Source: Aquila chrysaetos chrysaetos
Taxonomy: Eukaryota; Chordata; Aves; Accipitriformes; Accipitridae
NCBI RefSeq assembly: GCF_900496995.4
Contig: NC_044029.1
Span: 14,136,001 to 14,200,000, forward strand
Direction of reading: 5' to 3'
Length of the DNA: 64,000 bases
In this document: one piece after another, positions 26,201 through 36,122 of the stretch
Layout: the number at the start of each line of letters is the position of its first letter
Position numbering within the stretch: the stretch's first letter is position 1
The notes under the pieces: model-generated
What the model was told of the DNA's origin: nothing
What the model saw: only the letters and a program-made list of their open reading frames with translations
Database searches by the model: none
Position numbers and translations under genes: made by a program

Positions 26201-28609
26201 AGTCTCACCCCCCTTTCTGTTGCAATCATACTGGAATAGAGCACTACACAGTACTTTCTTTTTTCCAAGTCAGAGATTACCATGGATGGAGAACCTCATC
26301 TCAGTATCTACCGATCTGTTCATATGATTCATCACTGTGGCTCCTTTGCTGAATCAGGAGCTAAGTATTTATCTAATTTTGGCTTTATTGGAACAAAAGT
26401 AATTTGGTGCAATAATTTGAACTGATGCCATGAAACACAGCCACCTTACCAGATTAAGCCTTTAATCTTAAAAAAAGAGATGTTTTGCAAAAATGTCACT
26501 TCATTGATTAATCAGATATCCTAGTTTCTCCTTATCTTATTTTTTTAAGGGATGTTTTAATTTGCTAGTGGAAGAACTTACTAAAACTTTCTTCTAGAAC
26601 TGTAAGACATAGGAAAACAAGAATAATAAAGATAATACTTCACAATTGCACATGATGTGCAGCAAGATTCAACAGCAACTGACATTGTATTTTACAATCA
26701 ATAAGATGTATATGTGGCTAAGGAGGCTCAGAACAGAAAAGGAAACAAGTTGAGAAACACAGTGCAGTCAGTTAAAAGATACAGGTAGCAACCAGAAACC
26801 TAATCACAGTGGAGAAACAAAATCTCAGTATCAAGTGTGACCATGTACTTCCGCTGCTCTACAAGCACACACCCCCACCCCCAGACAGACAAACCCAAAA
26901 GCTCTCAAGCTATAGTATCTAGAGACATTTTCCTGTCAACATTTTGGAGGCATTTAAAGGTCCATTTTATGACATCTGAGACCCCGAGTCTGTATTTCAA
27001 CTCGCTTTTTGCTTCTAATTTTAGGTTTTCCACTACAAATCTAAAGAAAACGATTAACAAAAAAAAACACCGAGCTGCATCACACAACAAACTACTCAGC
27101 TCTACTCTTTCTACATGGGATATCAGAATTCAGCTATACACAATCATTCTGATGCACTTTAAACGATTATTTGCTCAATACTACACTTCAGGTGAAAATT
27201 ACAACTGCAGCTCTGACACCTACAAGCTACTAGTCATTTCTGTAGCATAGCGAATATTAATTACCTCTACGGCAATCAGAGCTACAATCAGCTTACCATA
27301 AATACCACACCATGCCTAGTAACCCTACCAATAGATCGATCCAACAGCAGGGTATGCACGTAGGGTAATGAAGTTTAAAACATGTTCTTTTTAGCTCTTC
27401 TAGCAAAAATGGAGCAACAGTATCTGTTTATGAAAAACTTCACTGTATTGTTTCTAGTGCACCTCTAACGTTTCTTTGGTTTTAAGGGAAAGTTTCACTA
27501 TTAAATACTTCCGGATACCCAGCCCACAAGAATTTTCCCCTAAACATGCAGGAATAGTGCACAACTACCCTACAGCTCTTTTTTGGCATCACCTACTATT
27601 TATTCTGTACTTCACGGAACTTCAACAGTAATTCAAAACCCACTAGTGGCCCACATGGTGGCAGGGTTTGTTTGTTTATTTACAAAAAAAAAAAAAACAT
27701 ATCAAGAGCAGTATACATTACAGGGCTAAAACCACACTTTCACATACATGCGCACAACTGCTAAGAAAGATGCTGTGCAACTGGAGTAACTGCAAATAAA
27801 AATGTTAAGCAAGCAGAGACATCCCAAAAGACTTAACATACAACCCACTGAGAACCAGGCCAAAATTCAGGGAGATAACGTGACAAGCAAATAAGCCTTA
27901 AGAATCTTTTCCGTTATTGAATCATGAACCTTAATCTCAAAGGCCATTTTTTGAAAGCTGTCCTCTTTGAACAGTAGTATTTAGGTAGTTCAAGGGTTAG
28001 GATTTGAGAGCATGAGGAAGACTGTCATTAACAGAAACGCAGCACATACGAAACACTTAGTCATCAGTCCGCTACCAATGATGACAGTAACAACATTACT
28101 TTCAAACAATACTTCCCAAAATTCAAACGAAGACATTCATACACATAACTGGAAAAAACGAGCAATTAGTATTCAGAATAGAAGCGAGACCTTTTAAGTA
28201 CCGAAAGCTTAAGCCCGAGGCGTAAAAAGAAGCCAGAAAACCAGCTTCCAGCAAACTCGGCAGGGGACAGCCACCATTTAAAGAGCGGCAGCAGGTCGCT
28301 CCGGCCACGGGCGGGCTGGCACCGGCCAACAACCCTAGAAAGTGCGCCAGGGAAGGGGAGAAGGGAAGGGGAGAAGAGCAGCGGACCCCCCCCGGACCCC
28401 CCCCCAACACAATCCCGGCCCCGGTAGCTCGGGGCAGGGGCTCCCGGCCCGGCCCGCACCTGCAGGGTGGTGATGTGTTTATCGTTGAACTTGTTCTCGC
28501 AGTAGCGTAGCACCAGGGAGGTTTTCCCCACGCAACCCTCCCCGAGCAAAACCACCTTGAAGGAAAAGCTGCGGCCCCCGGCCGCCGCGCCGGCCCCCGC
28601 CGCCGCCAT
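17141..28609 (-). CDS. RAB21: RAB21, complete seven-exon small GTPase (221 aa)
   Basis: RAB21 is a Rab5-subfamily GTPase of early endosomes that controls endocytic sorting, including integrin traffic. Coding exons on the minus strand are 28609-28460, 21549-21490, 21306-21199, 19661-19598, 18777-18723, 18283-18195 and 17280-17141 (666 nt). All junctions are GT-AG and the phases join without a frameshift. Visible motifs are the P-loop GEGCVGKT (residues 23-30), switch I Thr in HITTLQ (47-48), DTAGQERF from 71, NKID at 129-132, TSAK at 158-161, and a C-terminal CCSSG (217-221) whose two Cys are the expected geranylgeranylation sites. Human RAB21 has 225 residues; the bird protein is shorter in the Gly/Ala-rich N-terminus. 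All nucleotide-binding residues are intact, so this is a functional gene. It lies between TBC1D15 and TMEM19 as in human. Confidence 0.97.
18195..18283 (-). CDS. RAB21: RAB21 coding exon 6
   Basis: Eighty-nine bases from acceptor CCTACAG to donor A|GTAGGT. It encodes [15 protein letters not shown] and [14 protein letters not shown], including the TSAK guanine-binding loop. A second GT six bases into the intron (AG|GTATTA) is rejected because only the first restores the frame into exon 7. Confidence 0.93.
18723..18777 (-). CDS. RAB21: RAB21 coding exon 5
   Basis: Fifty-five bases, acceptor TGTTACC on the plus strand (CAACAG|GT in sense) and donor AAC|GTAAGT. It encodes [17 protein letters not shown]. 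The codon split across the next junction reads ACG (Thr146), where mammals have Ser. Confidence 0.93.
19598..19661 (-). CDS. RAB21: RAB21 coding exon 4
   Basis: Sixty-four bases between acceptor TTTGCAG and donor TAG|GTAAGT. It encodes [21 protein letters not shown] plus the first base of Gly128, matching the mammalian protein residue for residue as I recall it. Confidence 0.95.
21199..21306 (-). CDS. RAB21: RAB21 coding exon 3 (switch II)
   Basis: One hundred and eight bases, phase 0 at both ends, acceptor AATACAG and donor AAG|GTACTG. It begins with [16 protein letters not shown], which holds the catalytic Gln75 equivalent, and continues through [20 protein letters not shown]. Confidence 0.96.
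21490..21549 (-). CDS. RAB21: RAB21 coding exon 2
   Basis: Sixty bases, phase 0 at both ends, acceptor TTTCCAG and donor TGG|GTACGT. It encodes [20 protein letters not shown], the strand between switch I and switch II. The intron separating it from exon 3 is only 183 bases. Confidence 0.95.
21550..28459 (-). other. RAB21: RAB21 intron 1
   Basis: A 6.9-kb intron. It holds simple tracts (T/GT-rich near 22130-22180, an A-run near 23965-23981, a C-run near 24450-24460) and no interspersed repeat that I can name. No alternative coding exon with good splice sites was seen. Confidence 0.8.
28460..28609 (-). CDS. RAB21: RAB21 coding exon 1 (P-loop)
   Basis: One hundred and fifty bases encode exactly 50 residues: a short Ala/Gly leader, then [20 protein letters not shown] and on to HITTLQ at donor CAG|GTGCGG. 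The ATG at 28609-28607 is chosen because it gives the MAAAGAG start seen in vertebrate RAB21. Its context has C at -3 and G at +4, which is moderate at best. Confidence 0.96.
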
Positions 28610-28631
28610 CCGCGCCCCGCCGTCCGCCGCC

Positions 28632-28637
28632 TCACAT
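28632..28637 (-). promoter_or_regulatory. RAB21: Start-stop upstream ORF (ATGTGA) in RAB21 5' leader
   Basis: On the minus strand ATG is followed at once by TGA, 22 bases before the RAB21 start codon. If the transcript starts upstream of 28637 this is a minimal uORF, a type known to hold ribosomes and lower downstream translation. The transcription start is not known from sequence. Confidence 0.45.
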
Positions 28638-29971
28638 CAACGGTCCGCAACGCGGCCGCGGGGCGCCGCCGCCCACCGGGACGGAGACTCGCGGGGGCGG
28701 GAAGCGAGAGGGGAAGCGGGGAAGGAGAGGGGAAGGCACCGCCGGAGGAACGGAGCCGAGGGAAAAGACGCCAACAACCACAACGCTCCCCGCTGCCGAC
28801 GGCGCCGCTGCCCCTAATGGCGTCTTCTTCCTCCTACGTCACGCGCGGCTCGGTCACGCGCACCCCCCCCACCACCTCCCTCACGACGCCGACCAATGGG
28901 AGGGGTGGACGCCGCCACGGCGGAGAGAGGCCCCGCCCAAGAGCGGCGGAGGGGAGGGGGCGGGGCGTGAGAGGGGAGGGGCGGGGCTTGCCTCGGAGGG
29001 CGGGGCGGGGGGGAGGCGGCACCTGCGCCTCAGGCCGCTGCCGCGGGCAGGGCGGGTGGGCCGGTTGCGGCAGCGGGCGGGTTGTTTTGTTTTTTTTTTT
29101 TTTTCCCTTTGCCTGTAAAGGGCGGCCGGAGCGGCGGCTGGGGCGAGGGCAGCCGGCTGCGGAGGTCCGCCGTGGGGTGGGAGGCAGTTTCTCCTCAGGT
29201 CTGGCCCCGCGCGTTTCCCCAAAATACCCGCCTGTCCCCCAAAACGTGTCATGAGGGGAGCGATGAGGCAGGCGGCGGGGGGGGGCGGTCCAGGCCCGAG
29301 CGTAACAAGCAGCTTTACCATAGAAACTGAGGTAAACCCTCGGTGAAATATACAGGCGGGGATGAATTTGCATTTAAATGTCATTTTAAGGCTTTCAAGT
29401 GTACCTACCGAGCACCTCCCTGTGAGCAGGAGGGCAAAGCCTCTAACAAACAGACTATGGACATCACAAGCACGCAGGTTTTGTTCCACCTTCAGCGGCC
29501 CCATCCATGTGAACTAAGTTCCATGAGCATCTACATGCTTGCAAAAAAACAGGCCATAATAAGATGCTTTCCAACAGAGATGTGGGAGCAGGCGATGAGA
29601 AAGGCACAAGAAAAGTGTTCTTCTATCGAGTTCCTTGACTGTACGGGTCTGGTAGCGTTTCGTACAATCGAGAACTAGATAACTGCCTTGGAAAACGGGG
29701 TATCATTCCTTAATTAAAAGCAATCCTCGCAAACCAATCCAAACTACCGCAGCGTAACTTCTCTCTAGTGATCATTTAGCGGTAAGAAAATTAATGCTTA
29801 TGAAAAGGCATCATAGCGCAATTTCATTTTTTCTCTGTCAGATACTGTTCATGCTCTCTTGTGTGAGAAAGAATAAAGAACAGCGAATGCATCCAAGAGA
29901 ACAAAGATCAAATTTCCTGAAGCTAGAAGCCTCATTACTGAACAGCATTACATTCACATACAAAATGGATT

Positions 29972-30028
29972 GTTTTTATTTTCTCCAGATGTAAATAAAC
30001 CTTTTTATTTTATCCAGATGTAAATAAA
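29972..30028. repeat. Tandem duplication, two units of about 28 bases
   Basis: Two adjacent near-identical units with core CCAGATGTAAATAAA, offset by 29 bases, and one internal C/A difference. Each unit carries AATAAA on the plus strand, which is probably coincidental. Confidence 0.85.
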
Positions 30029-30174
30029 GGAAATAGGACAAGGTAAAAATCAATGCAGACACAATCTTCAGGAGTATCTTTTCTTTAAATAAATTCCCAG
30101 TTTTATTAGCACAGAAGTGGTTTCAGCACGTTACTATAAAAATACTGTCTTGCTGGAAAGCTGGCTTCTGTCAC

Positions 30175-30447
30175 TCATGCCTTCTGTGTACAGGCAGTAA
30201 AGCTGACTGGCGTGTTAGTTCTTTCAGGCTGAATAGAAGGAGGAGGTAAGATTGGCTTTGGATTAAGGTTGCCAGAGACAATGGAAATCGATGCTCGTGA
30301 GCACAAGCTGCTTGCAGGGCCCAGCAGGTTGAGGCTTTCCTGGATAACTGGTGGCAAACGCATCTGCTGAGACACAGGGCTCTGTGGAAGGCTTTCTTGA
30401 AAACCGTTCGCAAAAAAACTTCCTGTTCTTGTAGCTGTTTTCAACAA
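30175..30447 (-). other. Unassigned open frame with protein-like composition
   Basis: A 90-codon minus-strand frame ends at TGA and reads as a Ser/Pro/Gln-rich tail (for example QESLPQSPVSQQMRLPPVIQ and NPKPILPPPSIQPERT). Just upstream a different frame is open and reads YSPVYLQRMYIEPAFVENSY, so the two could be one coding stretch joined by a frameshift. I do not recognise a family. It may be a pseudogene fragment, the last exon of an unannotated gene, or chance. Confidence 0.2.
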
Positions 30448-33400
30448 AAGCAGGTTCTATGTACATTCTTTGTAAATACACGGGGCTATACTGAAGAATA
30501 CGCCTGATTTGTACTTTTCAGTTCTCCTTTGCATAGAAATGATCCATATATCAGTTACATCTTGTTGCTTAAAAGGGTATTTTCTGCATGGGTGATTTTT
30601 CATCAGTCTTAAGTCAAGTGTATTATTATACTGAACACTGTGATGGAAATATAGGCTGTCTTCCAGTGAGAAAGAGAGCTGAAGCTTTGAAAAGGGCTAC
30701 AGGAGAGACACCCTGTGTGAAGTCCATGTGCTGAATGCACCTGACAGCGTAACAGTGAGCATTGTTTTTCTAACAGAGGGCACAGCAAAGCGTAAGACAC
30801 CAACTGAAGCTCAATTCTGGCAGACTATTTCTCCAAGAATCCTCTGCCTTCCAAACCTTCAGCCACCAGTACTAAATTAAATTAAAAGGCCAATCTGGCT
30901 GAGAACAGAAAATTGTCAGAGCTACCTGAAGTGTCACATTTGACTGTAATCTGATATGCATGATTTACTAAAATCCGCAGGTTTAACTAACTATCTGTGA
31001 TAGTTTTCAAGTTACTTTATTTTAATAGTGTTAATTTAATTTGGGAAGTGTTTATTTTATTTCAGCATATTTGAGAAGAGCATGCCTCTTTTTCATTTTA
31101 TTTGGTGTGCTTCCCCTTTTTACATAGCTTCCTAAAAATACTTTTACAGACCTTCTGTTTTAACTATGTTGCTGATGACATCTGCATGAAAAAATGCCTT
31201 TTGAGACGTATTTTCTGTTTCACAAAGAAACTACAATGCCCTGTATGTTATTATACCAAAATGAATAGCACCATTGTATCCTTTGCCATTACCTTTTATC
31301 GTTCTTGGTAAGACTTTACTCAAGCCTTTTACATCACAGGCAGTGTCATCTCTGAAAATGAAAATCATGTGCTTCTTTCAGCTGGCATTATTAGATCTCC
31401 TAAAAATATTAGATGTCTTAATTCCAGTGTAAACTTAAGTGCAGGTAGTAGCTGTGCAGACGAGATGCTCTAGTTGGTCAAACCTACAACAGCATGAGCA
31501 CCTCTCATGCCATTGACAACACTCAACCGATTTCTGGGATAATTATGAATTTCCTGTAAATTATAAAGGTGGCAGTTGTTTTGCAGATCATGTCAGTCTT
31601 ATATTTGCATTTTTTCCCCTTGGAGAATATTTCTGAGCATAATTTGTCGTAGTTGCAGTAAAATGCTCTGATTTTATCAGATTTACTTGGAAAAGAATGG
31701 TAGTACAAAATCAGCCAAATAATGTACAGTTGTGTAAGATCAAATGACTCCTTGACACTGTACAGATGTCCATAAAAGCAAGAAGTCAGAACAGGGGAAA
31801 AGCAACAACAACAGAAAAAACCCACTTAAAATGAAGTTAGTAATATCATCTCAGTACTGGCAGGAAAGAGAGATGCTCAGAATGGAATGTGTGTGTTTGT
31901 GCTTCTAACATGACTGATAAAAACATCCAGTCTTGACGGGGAAACGGTGAACACTGTTCTACCAAATGGCAATCAGAGGTAACATCAACCTATCCATCAA
32001 AAATGCAGTAGGTATATTTATCTAGGGTGAGATCCATACTTTGGGTTGCTTAAATCATGGTAATTCAGTAAGCACATGTTAAGAAATGTCAATGTAGTAA
32101 AAAGGTGTGGTCTGCTCCAAAAAGAAAGACGGTTATTCAGGTTCTGAAGATGAAGAATAAAGATGAAGAGCGAAGCATGTTAACCTGAAGAGAAAAGAAC
32201 AAATAATTCAGAGAGAGCCTTGACCCAGAGGGACTTTTCTGAACATGTTTTACCCGCTCACTCACTGCTGAGAGCCTCCATGTACCCATGGGGATGTACG
32301 TGACAGGTTCGGTAATGTCCTTGGAGGCTTTGTGCAGCGTGAAATTTTCTTCTGATTTGTAGAAACAAGTAAAACACAGAATCTGATCTCTAGCTAAGAA
32401 ACAATGCCAGCAAGGGACAACTGTTATTTTTTCTTTTAAAGAAAAAGATTATGTTTTAAAAGTTCAGTTCTCCATGTTGAAGAGGAATTGTCTGTAAGTG
32501 CCATTCCCCCTCAGGATAAGCAGTTCTGAATCCTTTGCCACCTCGCATTATCTTTTTCATACACACACCGCGGCACATATGGCAATGCCGAATACCATCC
32601 CCATGTGATCCTGATAGATCTCCTTGCTGACAAGCAGCATCCTGGACTCATGCTGAGAACAGCAAGCAGCATGCTGCTCCACCAGTCATTCACCCCCTGC
32701 TCTTGGCATTTTTGCTTGCAGGAGCAAAGGCTCTGTTTGGGCTCTAAATATTCTGTTCGGTGTTCTCCTGCTCTCCCTGGAATGAACATCCCTCAAACCC
32801 TTTAGTAAAGGAACACTAGGGTGGGAGCAAGAATAAAACTTGAGGGCAAGACAGAGTGATCAGCATGCTTAGAGCAAGCTCAGAGAAAGAGAGACACTGG
32901 AGGTTGGGGGGGGGGAAGGAAGGACTCAAAAGAAGCAATTGGGTAAATGCTTTATTAATTTATTGCAATTCTGCCATTCCTTAGGAAGAGAAGAAGAGGA
33001 GAGGGAATAATGATCTGGGCTAAGAATGAGGAAGAAGTAAAACTTTTTCCTCGGTTTCTCCCCCCTCTCTTTTTTTAAGTTTTTGCTCTCATATTCATAC
33101 CTAAAATTTTTTTCCAGGTGCCTCAGTTTTGGAAAAATTGGCCATTATCTTGAATATGCTTGACTGATTAGTGTATGTTTTTAGAGCCACCCATCCAAGT
33201 TGCTGCAGTTCCTGCTGTATTAATAATTAAGCTATAATAATAATAATTCTTGTGTTCTCTGACAACGTTACTCGATATGTGGATGTGCCATATTTGTTAC
33301 AGGTAATAAAACATTTAAGATGTAGAATATGTACATGAGGCAAATGTTGTCATCCACAAGAATGCCTTTTGTCAGAAAGGCGTAGCTTCAGTCCAAGTAT

Positions 33401-33453
33401 TCCCAAGTTTGACTGACTGTAACTATTCTCACACACCATTTCATTTCCCACAG

Positions 33454-33678
33454 GCCTTTAATGTGAGTTTCAGTTATTCAGAACTTACAGCGAAGACCAT
33501 GAAGACAGAATCTGTTGCACTACTTATTTCGGGGCAGAAGTGCAGCATATATAACAGCAAGATTCCCCAGGACTGGAAGATATGGAAATTTCTCTTCGTT
33601 GACCCAGCAGAACAAATAGATTGGCATCCCACGGAAACTACACAGAATCTCAAAGCAATGAAGAAGAGACAGATGATG
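33454..33678 (+). other. Exon-like open frame, unassigned
   Basis: A strong acceptor (TTTCATTTCCCACAG) is followed by 75 open codons in phase 0, ending at a possible donor ATG|GTGTAA. The peptide starts AFNVSFSYSELTAKTMKTES and includes WKIWKFLFVDPAEQIDW. No domain is recognised. An overlapping frame is open to 33914. It could be a non-coding RNA exon or a decayed coding exon. Confidence 0.2.
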
Positions 33679-34649
33679 GTGTAACTACTTTCAGCATTAA
33701 TCCACAGTCCCACTCCTCAGTCCTGGGGGGGGACGCTGGGATGTTTGGCTACCAGGGCTCAGGGCCAGTGCAGAGCACTGTGGTGGTAGCCCCCTTCTTC
33801 TGGGGAGAGGCCCCAGGAGAACGTACACAATATGAATTGTTGGGTCCTCAGCCGCTACAAATGCAAGGTCGGGGCTTTGTGGAGCATTTGTCTGCATTCT
33901 ACCAGGTGGTCTGAAGGTTTTATTTATGAGGATTAGTCCTCCAGGTTGGCAGCCAATGTGAAATCAGAAGAGGGTACTGAGAGAATAAATACCTTACAAG
34001 GGCATCTACGTTATTTTGTATTTATATTAGCAGCAAGAAATAAGCAAGAGGAATAAAAAAAAAAATCACTAATGAGAAGAAATGCACTATGAAGAGCATT
34101 TCTGAAGCTTGCATGGACAATTTGAATGGCTGGAATATAAAAATACCATGCTATAATCTATTTAACAAGCATAAAGATAGTGAAAAAGTACACATGGGAC
34201 TCTATAAGGTGTTTTGAACACACTGTAACTTGTATCAGAATTATTAAAAACTCAGACATGGGGAACCGTGAATGCATCATTTTAACTGGTAAAACCCAAG
34301 GAAGGGACATTGCTGGGGATCAATAAATGACCACCAAACAAACCAGAAAATGAGTTTTAATTTCTTCACAGAAACTTGTCTGTATTCTGCCCATACAGTT
34401 GAGAAGGAGCAGAGATGGTGTGACAGTCCATTTAGAAAGTCTGTATTGGAGGACCTGGAGACTAGCTGTGAACTATCAGCTGAATTTCAGGAGTGCCTCA
34501 TCTTTTGTTTCTTAAAACAAATGGTAGAGTACACAGCATGAGGCAATCCTGCTCTGGAGTCAGTGCTTTAAAAGAATCATAGCATTGGAGATGCATTCCT
34601 AGGCATCAGGGACATAAATATGGGCAGAAAAAGAACATTACCAGTTAGT

Positions 34650-35085
34650 AGAATCATAGAATGGTTTGGGTTGGAAGGGACCTTTAAAGCTTATTTAGTC
34701 CAAACGCCCTGCAATGGGCAGGGACATCTTCAGCTGGATCAGGTTGCTCAGAGCTCCGTCCAGCCTGACCTTGAACGTTTGCAGGGATGGGGCATCTACC
34801 ACCTCTCTGGGCAACCTTTGCCAGTGTCTCACCACCCTCACTGTAAAAAATTTCTGCCTTATTATCTCTTCTGAATCTCCCCTCTTTTTGTTTAAAACCA
34901 TTGCCCCTTGTCCTATCACTACATGCCCTTGTAAAAAGTCCCTCCCCATCTTTCTTGCAGGCCCCCTTTAGGTACTGGCAGGCTGCTGTAAGGTCTGCCT
35001 GGAGCCTTCTCTTCTCCAGGCTGGACAACCCCAACTCTCTCAGCCTGTCCTCACTGGAGAGGTGCTCCAGCCCTCTGATCACAGT
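34650..35085 (-). mobile_element. CR1 LINE 3' end, minus orientation
   Basis: Starts with the inverted CR1 terminus GAATCATAGAATGG and GGTTGGAAGGGACC and continues through TCCAGCCTGACCTTGAACG, CCACCTCTCTGGGCAACCT and CTTCTCCAGGCTGGACAACC. It is a 5'-truncated copy, less diverged than the copy at 6397-7090. No target-site duplication was confirmed. Confidence 0.93.
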
Positions 35086-35466
35086 ACTAGCTAACAAGCT
35101 GATTTCACAAAGGAGGAAAACTTTTTGCTTACAAAGAAAAGTGGAACTCACAATTAGGACTTCTCTAAGAAGCGCTTTATAAAAGTTAATAAGTTTTAAA
35201 GTATCATAGTTACAAACGCTAATACCTCCCTCCCCCAAAAGTGTGTTTACTAGATGTAACAGTGTTAAGAATGAAAACATTAAAAAAAGCAGAAGTGCTC
35301 ATTTTAAACACATGCTGGCAGATGAGGGAAATTCCAGAGGAAGGCAGAACTGGTAAGACTACGTCAAAAAAAAAAAAAAAGTAAAAAAAGGACCCATGCA
35401 ATTTTAAACTACCTAGATTAATATCAGTCCTCAGCAAACCTTGTTTAAACAGTCATGCCAATGTTT
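35086..35466. other. Intergenic, simple sequence only
   Basis: AT-rich sequence with an A-run near 35367-35380. No gene or repeat is recognised. Confidence 0.5.
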
Positions 35467-35760
35467 TCAAATACAGAAGTGGGCAGGTTCAAGTACAGAC
35501 CCGGCAGGTCTGTGTTTCCTTCCCGGGGTGTATAAAGGATAAAACTTTCCACCCGCATAACTTGCTGCTGCGTGGGGCAGCAGGAGATGGGGAAGCCGTC
35601 GGCACCGTAGGTTCCCTCGGACTCTGTTCTGCGCGAGAGCGATGTGCACTCCGATCCCCGGTGAGATCTTGCAGTGTGCTGGCTGCAGGGCAGTCACAGC
35701 AGGAACAATAAAAAAAAAGGTTTTGTACTTAACTGGCTGATTAGCCAGCACATTTTCCAA
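35467..35760 (-). other. CpG-dense open frame, unassigned
   Basis: A 97-codon minus-strand frame in a block unusually rich in CpG for non-coding bird DNA. On the plus strand the same block has TATAAAG at 35531-35537 and AATAAA about 170 bases later, an arrangement also seen in LTRs. No family is recognised on either strand, so it is left as an unexplained CpG patch. Confidence 0.2.
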
Positions 35761-35900
35761 GAGGTCCTATAGCGGGAACGTGGAAAGGAAGCGTGGGTGC
35801 TAAGGGGGATCTTCAGGGACATCCTAAAGCCCACTCGTTTCAGTGCTACTGAGCTGCAGTTAAGCAGTGATAATTGCATGGGTGGGGAAAGGAATGAGCT

Positions 35901-36122
35901 TCACTGAGCAAAACGAGCCTGCTTTGGATCATGGAAAGCTTCCTTAATCAAGTAGGTATCGTCATCCAACTCATCATCCGTGTAACAGCAGCCAGCCTGT
36001 TCGCAGACCGACTCTGTGGTAACGATCATCGCCTGTTGCGCACAGGCTTGTACAGCCTGCTGTACGCGCACGAGCCTCGGTACACCCATCTTCACCGTGG
36101 CGTTCGTACCTTCAGCTGTGGG
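35901..36122 (-). other. Candidate terminal exon of an unknown gene
   Basis: On the minus strand a good acceptor (TCTGCTCCTCCCCACAG) is followed by about 73 open codons ending in TGA. The peptide is distinctive: VPRLVRVQQAVQACAQQAM, then VCEQAGCCY, then an acidic DDELDDDTY stretch. The block keeps many CpGs, unlike its surroundings. No donor-bounded exon that would join it was found upstream. I do not recognise the family. The Cys cluster recalls disulfide-rich secreted proteins only weakly. Confidence 0.25.

Larger units (their letters stand above)
28260..29300 (-). promoter_or_regulatory. RAB21: CpG island promoter of RAB21
   Basis: A dense CpG and GC-box block (GGGGCGGGG repeated between 28935 and 29010) covers exon 1, the 5' UTR and about 700 bases upstream. 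An inverted CCAAT box lies at 28893-28897 and a CRE half site (TGACGT on the minus strand) at 28836-28841. No TATA box is seen, which fits a housekeeping gene. Long open frames in this block on both strands are composition artefacts. Confidence 0.85.
29301..34649. other. Intergenic interval upstream of RAB21, no confirmed gene
   Basis: AT-rich sequence between the RAB21 promoter and a CR1 element. It holds a small tandem duplication and two protein-like open frames that are listed separately. A G-run lies near 32907-32918. Nothing else is recognised. Confidence 0.5.

Noticed and set aside
28123-28650. A 175-codon frame overlapping RAB21 exon 1 in another frame
   Set aside because: It is a shadow of the true exon in GC-rich DNA, has a TTG rather than ATG start, and reads through the RAB21 donor into the intron.
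28817-29504. Long frames up to 207 codons on both strands upstream of RAB21
   Set aside because: Same composition effect in the CpG island; they overlap GC boxes and promoter motifs and have no family features.
29343-29678. A 111-codon plus-strand frame just upstream of RAB21
   Set aside because: No conserved motif and no splice or promoter context that favours it over chance; composition is mixed and unremarkable.
34684-35280. A 198-codon minus-strand frame
   Set aside because: It lies over the CR1 3' end and its flank; CR1 3' regions often remain open by chance.
35531-35710. Possible plus-strand LTR (TATAAAG and AATAAA about 170 bases apart)
   Set aside because: No TG...CA ends, target-site duplication or internal retroviral sequence could be found, so the spacing is treated as coincidence.
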